Assembly (NCBI GenBank): GCA_021234535.1
Contig: CM037843.1
Location: forward strand, 41,231,200-41,295,199
Origin: Stichopus chloronotus
Lineage: Eukaryota > Echinodermata > Holothuroidea > Aspidochirotida > Stichopodidae
Length of the DNA stretch: 64,000 nt
Reading direction: 5' to 3'
How positions within the stretch are numbered: the first letter of the stretch is position 1; each line of letters begins with the position of its first letter. Made by a program: the position numbers and the translations under genes. Shown in pieces: positions 12,634 to 25,142 of the stretch. A model generated the notes under the pieces. That model was not told the origin of the DNA. It did not search any database and saw only the letters and a program-made list of their open reading frames with translations.

Positions 12634-15600
12634 CTAGATCTTGTGTGCAGCTTTGACGATGGAGAACTTGACGCCATGCTCGTTGCAGCGATCAATGAGG
12701 GATGTCTTATAAAACGCAGCTCCTGGTGTGTACACCCCGCCTCTGTTGAACAAAAGGATGGACCAAGTCAATGCAGGCAGGGCTGAGGCACAGTGAACAG
12801 TGGCCGATATGGCATGAATTGTAACAAAGATAATCTACCTTTGCAAACTTTTAATGCTTATAAAAACTTGTAAGGCATGGGAAATAGCATCCGCAAGTGG
12901 TTGAAAGGGAAATGCTATAAGCTTTTTTGTGTGTTAAGTTGTGTTAAAATCATTATGTAAAAAATAAAGAAAGGAATGAAAAAGAGACTAACAATGTCAA
13001 AACTTGCAGATATGACGAGAGAACATGCGGACTTGACTATTAAGCCGTTAGGATATATAGCATACCCCTACGGTTCCGCTGCTTCATGTAGCAACTACCA
13101 ACCAACCAGTAATGGTTACTGTAGTTTAAAAGTTAGATGCTCATACACTGTACATTGAAGGAGTGCCACACATCTTTCTGTGTATAGATTATCTTTGATT
13201 TTGTACTTGACAGGGACTGGCCAAACATTAAATGAGAGTTTGGGGTCAAGACAAGGAACAAGCTGAACAAAGCCACGTTGTTTCCTCACATCTGGATCTA
13301 AAAATAAAATAACTTGACTTGAATTTAACCTCAAAGTTACAGCTCCTGTGGAATTTTTAAACTATCAAAACCATTCAGGAGGATTTTTGTGTGTTTAACG
13401 TTTGAATTAATGTCCTATTGAAATATACACAAATTATTATTAGACATATCCTATGGATGACAACGTAGATTATTAGTGAGAAGCACAATTCTGGCCCACC
13501 AACTGTGTTTGGGGCCATACATTCTTTATGCTATAATTCCTGCTCAAAATATCATGTTACATATGTATATGTGCAGTGGCGGTGCCAGAATGTCAGACTT
13601 GGGGGGGGGGGGGCAAACTGAGGGCAGAGGAAAATGTTGGGGGGCAAAGAAAACGAGCGCGAAGCACGAGGTCTTGCGGGTGGGGTCCAGGGGCCTGCCT
13701 TAGGGCCCCTGGTGGGCTCCAGGGGCAACGCCCCAGTTAGGGATCCAGGGGGTGAAGCCCCCGGAAGCTCTGAGGTTTTAGCATATATCTGGGTGGAAAA
13801 TTAAGTCCCAAGAGAGGTATATTATTTATTTTTATATTATTCATTTTTTCGGTTGACCGTACTCCAAGGTTCCCAACTTTTTTCTTTGGGGGTACTATTT
13901 CACATTTACATGGTGCCACCGAGTACATACACACACCCACACACATGCATAGGCTACATACACTTCCATTCCATTCCTATATTTAGGAAAACAACAACAT
14001 TCCTATATTTAGGAAAACAACCACCTACCCGCCCTTCCCTTATGCTGGACGGTAAACATTCCAGAGAAAATTGGTCTGGCCAGGCTGACCTACTGTTGAA
14101 GTGCCTACGGGCATGAAATGAAAACTGGCAGCCTGTGTAACATAAATTAGGCATTTATCAATCATGGTTCCCCGGAAGCTGTTCTTATTCAGTCCAATGC
14201 CAATACATAGTTTTGTGATTAAATTAATTTTGGATGAGTACAAGATCTGATTGGGAAGGGCGAGAGCAACTGGGGGGGGGGGGGCAACTGGGGGGCAAGG
14301 AAACAATCTGGGGGGGGCAAATGCCCCCTCATGCCACCCCCCCCCCCCCCCCCCCCGTAGCACCGCCACTGTATAGGTGGCAGTTAAGAGGTCATTGAAA
14401 CTAGTATCAAGTAGGAATGTGGACTAACTTCAAAGTTGCCACCATATAGGCTATGGGTACCTGAGTCCAAAAATATCGCAGTTACCCAAGAATAATCAAT
14501 AAGCTGATTTTATGTGTCTCAATGCATGGCCATTGGAACTAAACTCAGACAATGTCAAATTGCCTTCAATATGTATCAAAGAAGACTTACCTCTCAGGTA
14601 GTTTGTCTGTTTCTTGTAAGACGGTTAGCGCTGACTGAATCATCACAATCGGAGTAGTGATATATGCCATCTCTTCAAAGGGATAAAGACAGAAAATACT
14701 TTTTCAGGCACCACTTATTATAATTCAGTTACCCTAATTATGACACAGACCCACCGCTTATCAACCTATTCAATCCCCAGTGGCTATTTCTGTAACAAAA
14801 CAGACATCACTGTTACAAAACTGAGAGCAACATATGGTCTACTAAACTGTGCAACACCTCACTCCACATTGATTACAAGTATCAGAGGTTTTATTTTGCA
14901 ATGGTGAACACTAACAGGATTTTCATCTCAAACCAAATGAGAGAATTTCATCCCCAAACAACCATCTGATGAAACAAAAACAAAATATGTTTCTATATGC
15001 TATTTTTGTAACATACTTTCCCATCCTTCATACCAGCCTTCAATAGTCAAAGAATAGCCCTGCTTCAGAGAGATTAGTAGGTGTTGGCGAGACATTGTTC
15101 AAGAAGAACTTGTGCCAACCTTTTTGCTGGTGCTTTTTACAACATATTACCAACGATAAACTCATTCTGATGACGTCGTATATTTGAGCACTTATTACAT
15201 TCAAACACGTATCATCTTAAAGTTTTTACGGAAAACTGAAAATAAAACTGACACTTCTTTATAGATAGTATCATATTTCTGGTGAAGACATTACGAAACT
15301 TTTTACCACTTTGCAACTTCTGCAAGAGCAAAGTAATAGTCCAAAGCAAGTTAGAAAACCCTTGGTCATAAGGGAAAGAAACTTTCTTACTGAACATTGC
15401 ACATTGTTTCCTGTGGCTACAAATCCACTTAAACAGTCACCAAAGATAGAATGTCGATCATTACAGACCTGGTCCATCTACTTGAGTGAATATTTCCATA
15501 TCCTCCTTTTCTGTCTTCTCGACATCTTCTGAGGAGAAACCCCGGCCCTTAAACTTAAAGGTGAAGAATGTCCCTGCCATCTGCGCGTCTGTGGGTCCCT

Positions 15601-18600
15601 CGTGGCTGAAAGCACCGAAAGTGAAGGCTCCTGGATACTGAGAAATAACAAGCAACAGGTCATTGATAAGAAGCTGGAACTGCACCAAGAGAAATGTCAG
15701 TTATTATTTCTGAAATTCACTGAAAAAACAGAACACCTATTAATCTTTCTTGATGCCTTACCAACCAATGTGTGTCACAAATTTTGTCACACATATTATT
15801 TGTAACATGATCAGTCTTCTTGTGACACTGATGGTTCAACAATATCCTCCATTCTTTAATGTCTAACATATGTTCTCACCTTCTCTATGAGTTTTCTCCC
15901 ACATCTGAAGAGAGCAAAAATGGCAAGGTTGGCAACCACCAGAATCATACCCAACAAAACAGCAAGATTCTTCTCAGTGAAATATGCAGCGTACTGAATC
16001 TGCAAAACAGAGAAAATGTTTTAACAAAAATGAGCAGCTGCTAATATCTTCTAAATTTTAGGAAAAGGCTACAAACTACACCAAACAGACAATGTAAAAG
16101 AGAAAAAACTAAGGATAATCAGTTGTTATCATTAAAGGGGAATTCTGGGCACTGAACATGTCGCCTGACTTATTTAAGTTATTTTAAACCATTTTCGTTC
16201 ATGTTCTTGACATTTTGAAAGAAACTTCTCATAGGCAACACAATATGTTCAAGCTTCTCGCCCAACAGAGTTTCTGACACTATGCATAGATACTAAGGGT
16301 GCAGCCATTATTATGTAATTGAACGTGATCTCTGTGATTTGTGAGGAAGCCAAAGCCCAGCTCCATTTCATGACAACAAACCTGATTGTTCTAGATAATG
16401 AGTAATTAGATGATTTACTTTCCTGTCCTTGGAAAGGATTACTTGGAAGTCCTTTCTACTTAGTAAAGATCACATTTTCCTTATCTTTTAGCTACTGTTC
16501 ACAGCTAGCCTAAGCTGCATAATGTGGTCTTTTGATGAGAACTTCCATTCTCATATGTTCAACTGACCCAAACTGACCCATGATAAATGCAAAGTGATGC
16601 ATATTGGTAATAATTATCTTAGGTATTCTTACACTTTGAATGGATAATCAATGCAAGAGGTTTCTGTTGAAAGGAACTTAGGTGTCTACATTGATTCTTC
16701 ATAACAACCATCCAAGCTGTGTGTTGAAGCAGCTACAAGTTAAGAGGGAATAGGATCCTAGGTATAATTAAGAGAAATTGCAGCTTACTTAAGCAAGATA
16801 TTGTTGTTAGGCTTCATAAACGGTTGGTTAGGCATCATTTAGAGCATGCTGTTCAAGCTTAGAATCCGTATTTTTGTAAAGATAAAGGTTTACTTGAGAA
16901 AGCCCAGTGCAGGGCTACTTCACTGATTAGTGCCTCAAAGGGTGTTTCTTACAATAGTAGGATACCTCTCTGAAAGGGGAATCAGGGTTTGACTGAGAAA
17001 ATTCACCTTTAGTTAACTTTTCTTTCTAAACTGATTGTTCACCGAAATATAGAGACGTTGACAAGGTGTTTAAAGGTAGAAGAAACGGTAATTTTTGCAT
17101 TAATTACTTTTGAATGAGAACTCTTAATATTTGTCGGGTACAAAAAATAAACATTCAAGACAGCCTCCTCTATACGATGACCAATCACAGTGTAAGACTG
17201 AGATGACGTTACATGAATAAACATAACCAAATGTTTACGGTTCCCATGCTGTACATCTTCGTGAATGGAAATTACTCGTATGTGCAAACCATACAGCTGT
17301 TCACTCACGCCGTAACTTCGTTTGATGTTTTGTTTACTGTACTAAATAGGGAGCCCCACCTCCTCATACCTTGAAAAGGTGATAGTATTGAATATTCATA
17401 TTTGATTCGATGAATATGGATGTTACAGACTTTCAGAGTTTTTCGCCAAATAAATTGTGAAAAGAAACTGTGATTTCCCCATTAAATCTCGCTCCACTTG
17501 AGCTGAGAAGATTACAGGGAGATTTCACACAAGTTTACGAGATTGCTCACGGTTTTGAAAATTTATTCTTTTCTAACTTTTTTCAAGTTTGGAAACAGTA
17601 AAATTACAAGAGGTCATTGCCTTAAACTCCAGAAGGTTCAAAGTAGGATCAATATTCGTCATTACTTCTTTTCTCAGAGGGTAGTAAATAAGTGGAATGG
17701 GTTGCCTGAGAATGTAGTGATGGCAAGAATGGTGAATGGCTTTAAGAATGCACTGGACAAGTACTATAAGCTTTGTGACCAGCTTTGAGTTTTGTAGCAT
17801 TATTTTGTTCTTTTTTGGGGGACTTAATTTCCCTCCTGATCTTTTTTCTACTTAACTAAACTAATCAATCACATGCTAGCAACATTACCTTCTGAACTAA
17901 TTATTTAGGGCAATCAGGTTGGAAGTCATAAATCAGAGCTGGGTGTCGATTAATAACAGCCGCACCCTTTGTATCTATGCACAGTGTTAGTAAATCTGTT
18001 CAAGAATATGAACAAAAATGGTTTGAAATGGCTTAAATAGGTCAGAAGAAATGTTCTTTGCCCAGGACTCCCCTTTAAACACTTTTGAGTACCATATTTA
18101 CTCTAATAAATGCTTTATCTCTCTTAACTTGTTTGGCTACATTGACATTTTGAGTTCCTGAGAGAACAGAGTAAAATGAAAGGAACTGGTCCTACTGCAC
18201 ATCATGAATTCTCAGATGAACGTTACTACAAATTTTTGTTTTGCCCACGGGGCATTTATTAGAGTAAACATGGTATAGCCTATAGTCGCTTAATAATACC
18301 ATAGATGGATTTAAAAGAAAAACTAACTGGTCTTTGCTTCTCCTTCTCATACAGGTATCTCTGAGACCTATAAACATTGGGGACATCCGAACCACTGAAA
18401 ACCACGCTCCACCTGTTGCAGAAGTCGCTGTAGAATACACGGCGTCTGCATGAACAAAAGGAAATAAATATGGAATATTTACCTATGTAGTGAGTCATTG
18501 TTGTCATCATCTTTGCTGATAGGAAACACACTGATTGTTTGCAAAATATGTTTTTAATAAAACACCTACATCATGGCAAGAAGCATAGGAAAGTTTACAA

Positions 18601-21600
18601 GCTGAGTTTTGCAGTTCATATTCTGCCCTGTTGACTCTGACCCAAAATAATACTAAGCATCTTGTAAGCTTACCAGCTGAGGTTACTAGTGATTTGTAAA
18701 GAGAGGGTACAAACCAACAATGTTATCACCAATACTTTGGTCAAGTTTAAACTAGAGTCTTCACATTGTCTTGGTAAATATGACCACATCAAATAATCAT
18801 TATATTCAAAGACTAATGTGTGTCACGATGAGCTAGGACATTTGAAAATAAACAAAAATATTGCAAACTTGCAGTGCTCAGTTCTGCCTTCCTGTAGATA
18901 TTAGAGTTGATTTCACAGTGCTAATACCAGTGCTTAGGATGTTGTGCAGGAGGAAAAATGTATGTTTTACTTTTTGTAATCATTTCAATCATAATCACTG
19001 TTCTTTGCTGTCAGTCCATGAGGACCAGATCAGGTAATCATAGGGATCTGCTGTACTGACATCAAATACAGTATACAGTACACAAGGAGAGTTAACTGAT
19101 TTGCACAAGTCCCTGGGGACTTGAAGCTACAGGTAACTTGTTTGAACTTACTGTATGCTAGTCAGTTTGAAGTAACAACTACGGCAATAGCAATGGTCCA
19201 TTACCTCATAGTTCATACCAACCACATCAAAATTTATGAAAAGCAAATAAAATGGCAAACAACTTACTTGACTTGAAGTTTTGGTTTGTACTTGGGAAGA
19301 GGAGTTGGGTGAAGCTTGCGCCTGTTGGCCTCTATCTCTCGGAAGTGTGATATCACATTCATGCCAGAGTTCAGAGTACCAAAGTTGAACTTTGATCCCT
19401 TGTGAACGGAAAATTAAAAGGATATTGATGAAATCACCTATAATATAAAAATAACCATAACAAGGGGTTAAAGTAAAGACTATCAACATTTAGTTGTGCC
19501 AAGTTTGTAAAAGAGACTAACATACAAATATGATACAATGATAAATGTAACTGATCAGGCAACTTGTCATGCCATAGAGCCTGCAGTTTTCCTAGTGCAA
19601 ACTAGTGCATAGTAATGAAACTATGTTCAGAAAATGCAAAAAGGGAATCAGCATCTCTTAGAGAGTTTATTTCAACATCACAGAAAATCATCATGAGTAT
19701 AAGCTGTTCCCAAATTTCTGTCCTGCCATGATTCATACACTGTGTCATAGGGTGACCCTGAGCGACCTTACTCTACGTTTCACTGTACCATACAAAACAT
19801 TTCATAAGATGTGATTTTCACCAGATCTGATACATACCTCTGGCCCATTTTTATGAGACAGGTAACTTTCCACACCTATTGAGGATACCTGGAAAGAAAA
19901 GTAGGTATATGTGATTTCAAAATACCTGTTTAGGTATTAAAGAGTAGCCATAACAAGAGAGGGTTTAACTTAAGCTATGCTAGCAGGGATCAGGCATAGA
20001 TCCCTGCAATGATCTCAGGAGTAATTGCTCCATTCATTAATTCAAAAGCTGCTTGCCAATCTAATACCCCCACTCCTTTGAGTGAGTGAACATTGCATAG
20101 TTGCAAGATGTATACACAATTAACATTAAACTGATTATGCAATAATGGAAAATACACTAATTACAGTGCACATATTCATGTTGATTGTGATTAATTAAGA
20201 GAAAACATCCCACCTATATATCTACAAAATTGGCAGTAATGTGTATCACTGAACCCTCCTCTCCCAGTTTTATTAAGCAGTTTGACAGAATTATCATGTT
20301 GTTCAAAAATATTGCATGGAACATGCATTATACCTTCATCTTACATGATAACAATCAGTGTGACATAATTGGCCTTGGAAGGAAGTTTTGTCGATTACAA
20401 CTTGTGCATGAACTGATTATGACATTTAGCAATGTGATTGCAATGATAACTTTGGCATTAATGTAACATGGCAGGACCAACGTGAGGGCCATTATCATTA
20501 CCTTAAGGGTATTAGCTTGAAAAGAATGGGACCCTAGTTTCGTGCATGTTTAGATCAATGAATTCAACTTACCTTTGGTCTAGGCTAGGTCACAGCATGA
20601 GACAAGAATTGTATGTAAACAGAAGATGTAATTCGGTCTTTCCAACATGCAGACGACAAGAAACACATCACAAACCAAACAAGTCAGTCAAAATAACTTG
20701 ATTTTCTTAGCTAGTTGTTTGTTGTCTCATAAAGCCAGCCAACACTCTTCCTTAAACTCAGATATTAAACATGGACTGCTTCAGAGACATGTTTACTTCA
20801 GGTTTACTTCACCACTTTAGTAGGAAAGTTCCTCCAGGACACTATGGTTCATGTGAGGTGAATGTGTGTACCATTTTATTGTTATCAAGGGTTGCACAGT
20901 TAGAAGACACACGAGAGAAAAGGTACATGGTATACCACACAATAGTGATTGGTATTACAGAGGTGAACTACCTGTAGCAATCTTGTACAACACTGCTGCT
21001 TTCACTAATTAAAGAATCAATGACTTTTGCAGTGTTCACAAAAACACCACGAGAAGAAAAAGTAATACCTGGAAAGTTTTTCTTTGCATAGAGAACACCC
21101 ATATCAGCAGGAATGCTGTCAAATCCACATGACTCTATCATGTAAACACCGGCCTGCTTTGCCTTCTCATGGTAATCCAGCTGCAGCTTCTCCAGAAACT
21201 GAAAAGAGCATTTGTACAGCAAAGAAGAGAGAGCTTCGAAAGTTTTGAAATGGTGAACTATTAAAGGTACCAATTAAACAGAAAGGAGTATAATTTCAAC
21301 ATCTAGTTTTATAAATGAAGCATGACCTTGCATACAGCATGTAGGCATAATTAAGGAGCAATAAGTCAAAGAAATCATGCATTGAACTCACTGCTGATCC
21401 AACAACTCTTCAATATTCAGCAATTGTTTATAAACAAATCTGGGCTAGTCTGAAAGTGAGTGATAAAGAATTTGGTAGGTAGGCTTCACAATGCATTTTG
21501 CTATGTACACACACTCTAATGAAATCGCTGTTGACGTGTAAAAGGCGATATTTGTAAATGTTAACTTGGATCTGTCAAAGATTTTAATAAGGAAAATATT

Positions 21601-24519
21601 AGCAATTAAAATAGATGAAAACCTTGCACAAACATCTACTCATTTGATTCCCTGCATCTTACCTGGATTTCTCCACTGACATCGACGTGATGGGACTTGT
21701 TCTTGATGCAAGCTTCAATGACCGGCATTCCATAAAAATGATACTACACAAAAGAAATACAGTACAGTAACAGAACTTGTAAAACACAAACCAAATTTTT
21801 GAACAAACTGCCTGACAATGTCAGAACTACGTATGTACTGCATCTTAAGTTTTAGATCCAGAACCTGATTTGGCCTGGTTAGGCCAGGATAGTCCCACCG
21901 GATGTGATATCTGGTGCATCAATAGTCAGGACCTGGTCCTGACACTGGTAAGCAGAATGAAAGTTTCATCTACCTACACTGAAAGGGTGATAAGATTCAG
22001 CATGTATGCTTAGCCAAGAATACTGTCTTTCATTGTCAATCCACGTACCTAGGAAACATGGTGTTGTCATATTATGACTTCACAACAAACTTGTAGCCTT
22101 TAACAAGATGACTAGGGACTGGGCACCAGTATCCAGGTCCAAATTTGTTAATTGTAGGATTGAGTTGACTGTTTTGATCACACACATGAACTTAGTCTGC
22201 AGATGCAATAATACAAAGAAAGAGAGGAGAGGTACTTACAGGACCCACAAGATTCAGGATCAGTTTTCCTTGTTGACACATAGAATTCAAGGAAGCAGTA
22301 TCTTTTATGTCAGCACAAACATACTCAACTTGCTTCAAGTCTCTTCCTGAAATTACAAGGGGGGGGGGGGGGGGAATATTAGCAAGTTAATCTGGTACAT
22401 AATATGCATTTGCAAAATCAGAAACTCAGATACTGTACAAATGATCATGATTAAGTCTGCTTGCTAGCTTTCAGTAAGTTTTCACATGGCCAATCAAAAG
22501 GAAGCTATAAACAATCCATCAAATATTTTTATCCTGTCCAGGAAATCAATGTCTAACAGGGACATACAAATCTACAGAACTTCTCAAGTTTTTTACCTAC
22601 TGTACATTAAGTTAATAGTTATTGCTTTTACCTGTTGTAATATTGACTTAACTTCAAATTCAATCAAAATATAATGGAATTCAATTCACCTGTTTCAGTG
22701 CATTTTAACTGAGGAACAATAGGAATTAACTATACACCCAGGGCACTCATAAATGCTGCAAATAAGAGTTGATGTGAATGCCATCTGTTGACTATACCAC
22801 AAGCTCTTAGAGTGCTAGATGACGAGAACAGTTTCACTGAAAATCTTGTAAATCTAGGTCTAAGTTTAAGACCAATATGTTGGAGCGGATTGGCGGATCT
22901 TTTTATTTGAAGATGCACTGTATAATATTAAGACTATGTTCCCATGTATTAGTTACTATTTTAGAGTGGATTCACGGACGTGTACATGGATTTGGGGTGA
23001 GACAGGATGAGGAAGATTCCTTCTGTATGTGTATTTTGAGAATGCTTGGCCAAAAATCTGGAGTAGGTTCACGAGTACACAGATGCAATGTGAAAGGTTT
23101 GTAACTTTGTACGTCATTTTGAGAATGACACATTGTTCAGTGGTTAAAAGATCACTTAGAAGTCCTACAGTAAAACATAAATGGTGAACACATAGTCCTA
23201 TAGGCCCTTACGTTTGGTCTAGTGAAAGGCGGGAGTGTAAAAAGCTTTTCAAAGAACAATACTAATCCCAGATGGGGACCTAGGATGGATTAATTTTCAT
23301 CTGTAGGTGTATGTGAGTATGTCAATTTAAATTAGGCCTCAGTTACTAAATTAGGTTCATTCATCCTCGACCTCAGGGAAACTTGGGAATTCATTCTGTA
23401 GGACACATTTAGAGTTGCACTTGACGATACTACATCTTAGACTGTCCTCCGTGTGTAATCAGTTATTGTACTTACAAATGATATTGTATGTGATGCTAGT
23501 CACACTTGTTATCGAACGTCACTGAACTTCTGTGCAATGACCACTCTGCTACCTCAGGCCAGACTAGACTACGTCAGGATTGACTTCCTATTGGCTATGT
23601 AGTTGAGCTATATTTAGCTCTGTGCATAGATACAAGCACTGCTTGCGGGACGTGTGCAAATACTGCGTGAACTCATATCCAGTTACAGCCAGTCACAGAG
23701 CAGCACTAGCGGCTGTGCGGATGCCTGTACTGCATGGACCAATCAGCGACTGCTGCACTTGCGCGGGCTCTGGTGATTTGGGTGTTCTTCGCATGAAGCA
23801 TGTTTTGAACTCAGTTTAGCTGGGACCGCACTCGTGTTAGGACGTACTGACCATAGGACTAGGCCTAGGAATATTTATCTTTTTAGATTGTTTTTTTTTC
23901 ACCCATATTTAGACTGTGTTATCATTTTGGAGAGTTAATAAAACATTGCGAACCTTCAAGAAACTTCTCTCTCGATCTTTACGAGTTCCTGAATTCCCCG
24001 TTTTCAGCACTTTATAGACTTCGCACGCTACAACGTTTCAACTGAACCAGGCCGAACCTAAAATAGGCCTTACAATTCTATAGACTGTACATAGGCCTAA
24101 GTTAGACTGCTAGATTTGGATCACAAATCCCTAACTACTTCAGCTGGCCAAAGGGCCCAAATTTGACAGCCATCTCGATGCTTAGATCCTTGAATGGAAG
24201 AAAAGTCACGTTGACTGCACTGGGGCTTATTTGGTGACGTACAAATTACAACTAACTTACAGAACGAAGTTGACACCAACATTTACAACAGACCGTAGTG
24301 GAACTAGTTCAGCACTTAGTGTCTACTGCAGTTGGTTACCCTACCGGTTTTATCTGCAGCCCAATCAACCACTGATCGTAACTTTTCCATGCTTCGTCCA
24401 GCAACAGCCCACTTGAGATCAGGATGTTCGTCCCATATTAATGCCAGTTGCTTGACACAATGTTTTCCAGTGAAACCAGTGGCCCCGAACACGATTATAT
24501 CAAACTTTTTAGACGCCAT
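12634..24519 (-). CDS. SCCPDH: Saccharopine dehydrogenase-like oxidoreductase, copy B (complete, 11 exons)
   Basis: Exons in transcript order (minus strand): 24519-24345, 22346-22240, 21743-21663, 21198-21069, 19875-19838 (or 19888-19838), 19398-19268, 18445-18328, 15999-15880, 15637-15469, 14672-14591, 12742-12634 (TAG at 12636-12634). The ATG at 24519 is chosen because it opens MASKKFDIIVFGATGFTG, with the Rossmann dinucleotide-binding GATGFTG at residues 12-18; an upstream in-frame GTG is not needed. A hydrophobic segment at about residues 272-292 (exon 15999-15880) should be a membrane anchor. The C-terminus reads GGVYTPGAAF...LIDRCNEHG. With the 38-base exon 5 the CDS is 1260 nt (419 aa); with the 51-base version the frame breaks. 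Nine of the ten exons shared with copy A have identical lengths and all share phase, so the two are duplicates, roughly 60% identical by eye and therefore not recent. The family's enzymatic role is uncertain. Confidence 0.93.
13574..14371. mobile_element. hAT-type MITE, 798 bp, with TIRs and 8-bp target duplication
   Basis: The ends are CAGTGGCGGTGCCAG (left) and ...TAGCACCGCCACTG (right), TIRs of about 11 bp beginning CAGTGGCGGTG. They are flanked by tatatgtg and tataggtg, an 8-bp duplication with one mismatch, as expected for hAT transposition. The interior is non-coding, with poly-G/poly-C tracts next to the TIRs and a direct duplication of about 26 bp near 13973-14023. Lies in the last intron of SCCPDH copy B. 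Confidence 0.8.
16133..18077. mobile_element. Long-TIR element (TA-flanked) carrying a LINE remnant
   Basis: The left end starts TAAAGGGGAATTCTGGGCAC and the right end, reverse-complemented, starts TAAAGGGGAGTCCTGGGCAA. About 80 bp match well, and weaker inverted similarity extends inward (gcatagatac-aagggtgc, then cccagctc, then aacctgatt) for roughly 200-270 bp. The central part holds reverse-transcriptase remnants, so this looks like a nested insertion in a foldback/MITE. It sits in the SCCPDH-B intron between exons 18445-18328 and 15999-15880. Confidence 0.7.
16560..17790 (+). pseudogene. Decayed non-LTR retrotransposon reverse transcriptase C-terminus
   Basis: Conceptual translation with many stops and frame changes shows the usual LINE RT/thumb tail: DKCKVMHIGNN, then NLGVYIDSS, then a stretch resembling LVRHHLEHAVQA, then LLEKAQCRATSLI. 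After an unrelated insertion of about 0.4 kb (roughly 17040-17440) it resumes with LRRLQGDFTQVYEIAHGFEN and, in the frame open at 17543-17788, RHYFFSQRVVNKWNGLPENV followed by a FKNALDKYY tail. No endonuclease or catalytic RT core is present, so it is a 5'-truncated dead copy. Confidence 0.75.
18090..18275. mobile_element. Short MITE with about 24-bp TIRs
   Basis: The left end TACCATATTTACTCTAATAA continuing atgc mirrors the right end gcatttattagagtaaacat continuing ggta. The 186-bp element lies 12 bp beyond the 16133-18077 element and about 50 bp from the start of SCCPDH-B exon 18445-18328 on its 3' side. The interior is non-coding. Confidence 0.65.
19838..19888 (-). other. SCCPDH copy B exon 5 with one extra base or shifted acceptor
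   Basis: In copy A this exon is 50 nt and encodes ILNSVEGYQASHHGPE after a split glycine. In copy B the equivalent stretch from the first acceptor (CAG, exon from 19888) is 51 nt and hits a stop codon. Removing one G in the 'aataggtg' stretch restores ILNSVESYLSHKNGPE. A second AG thirteen bases further (aatAG, exon from 19875) gives a 38-nt exon that keeps frame and loses only four residues (ILNS). The donor at 19837 is shared. Confidence 0.7.
23590..24035 (+). mobile_element. Possible solo LTR (weak)
   Basis: A TATA-like gagctatatttagctc motif near 23606 is followed about 330 bp later by AATAAA at 23937-23942. The composition is GC-richer than the surrounding intron. This is what an LTR (U3-R-U5) would look like. 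No TG...CA ends with a clean target duplication were identified, so it may instead be another cryptic transcription unit in SCCPDH-B intron 1. Confidence 0.25.
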
Positions 24520-25142
24520 TGTCACACGGTAACGTCGTTGTGGCTGTTGTTGACCATTATCAGATTATTTGGTGTCGAGACAATACAATCTTGTGACTGA
24601 ATAAATACACATGTACACATGCACAGTACTCCCACTTCGTAGACTTGAACTGCACGCATACCTAGCGAGTCAAGCTGGCAATCTATACATCATAGGGCTG
24701 GTTTAAAGGTCGTGTGACATTTATCTTGACCGCCATCCTTGCTCTTTCTTGAGTAAGCAAGTTCCAGATGAGAGAATGGCAATGGGAGAAAGGAGGTCAA
24801 AGTCCTCTTAATATCACATATCTGTAAAGAAGGTTAGCTTCATTCAAAAAAAGAGGATTTGAAGTGGCTCTATAAAGTGTCACTGTGACGATTCAACTAA
24901 TTAAGAAAAAAAAAAACATAGTCTCGCCAGAAGAGCCATATTTCAAAATAGTTGTAGATAGAAACACAGTTGCAACGGATTTTTATTCAGGGTTTTACTC
25001 TGCAACTTTTGAATAAAAGCTGAAAACAGAAAATAACTGGAATAGTTTGAGTAATAAAGTAATAATAATAGTAATTGGTGCTTTTCTGCCTTTGCCAACT
25101 TGTTTTGAAAGTCATCAAATGAATTGATGGTACCAGTTAAAC

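Noticed and set aside
17573..17800. 75-aa minus-strand ORF
   Set aside because: It is antisense to the LINE reverse-transcriptase remnant.
24520..24525. Upstream GTG start for SCCPDH-B
   Set aside because: Eukaryotic initiation favours the ATG at 24519, which gives the family-typical N-terminus and has A at -3 and G at +4.
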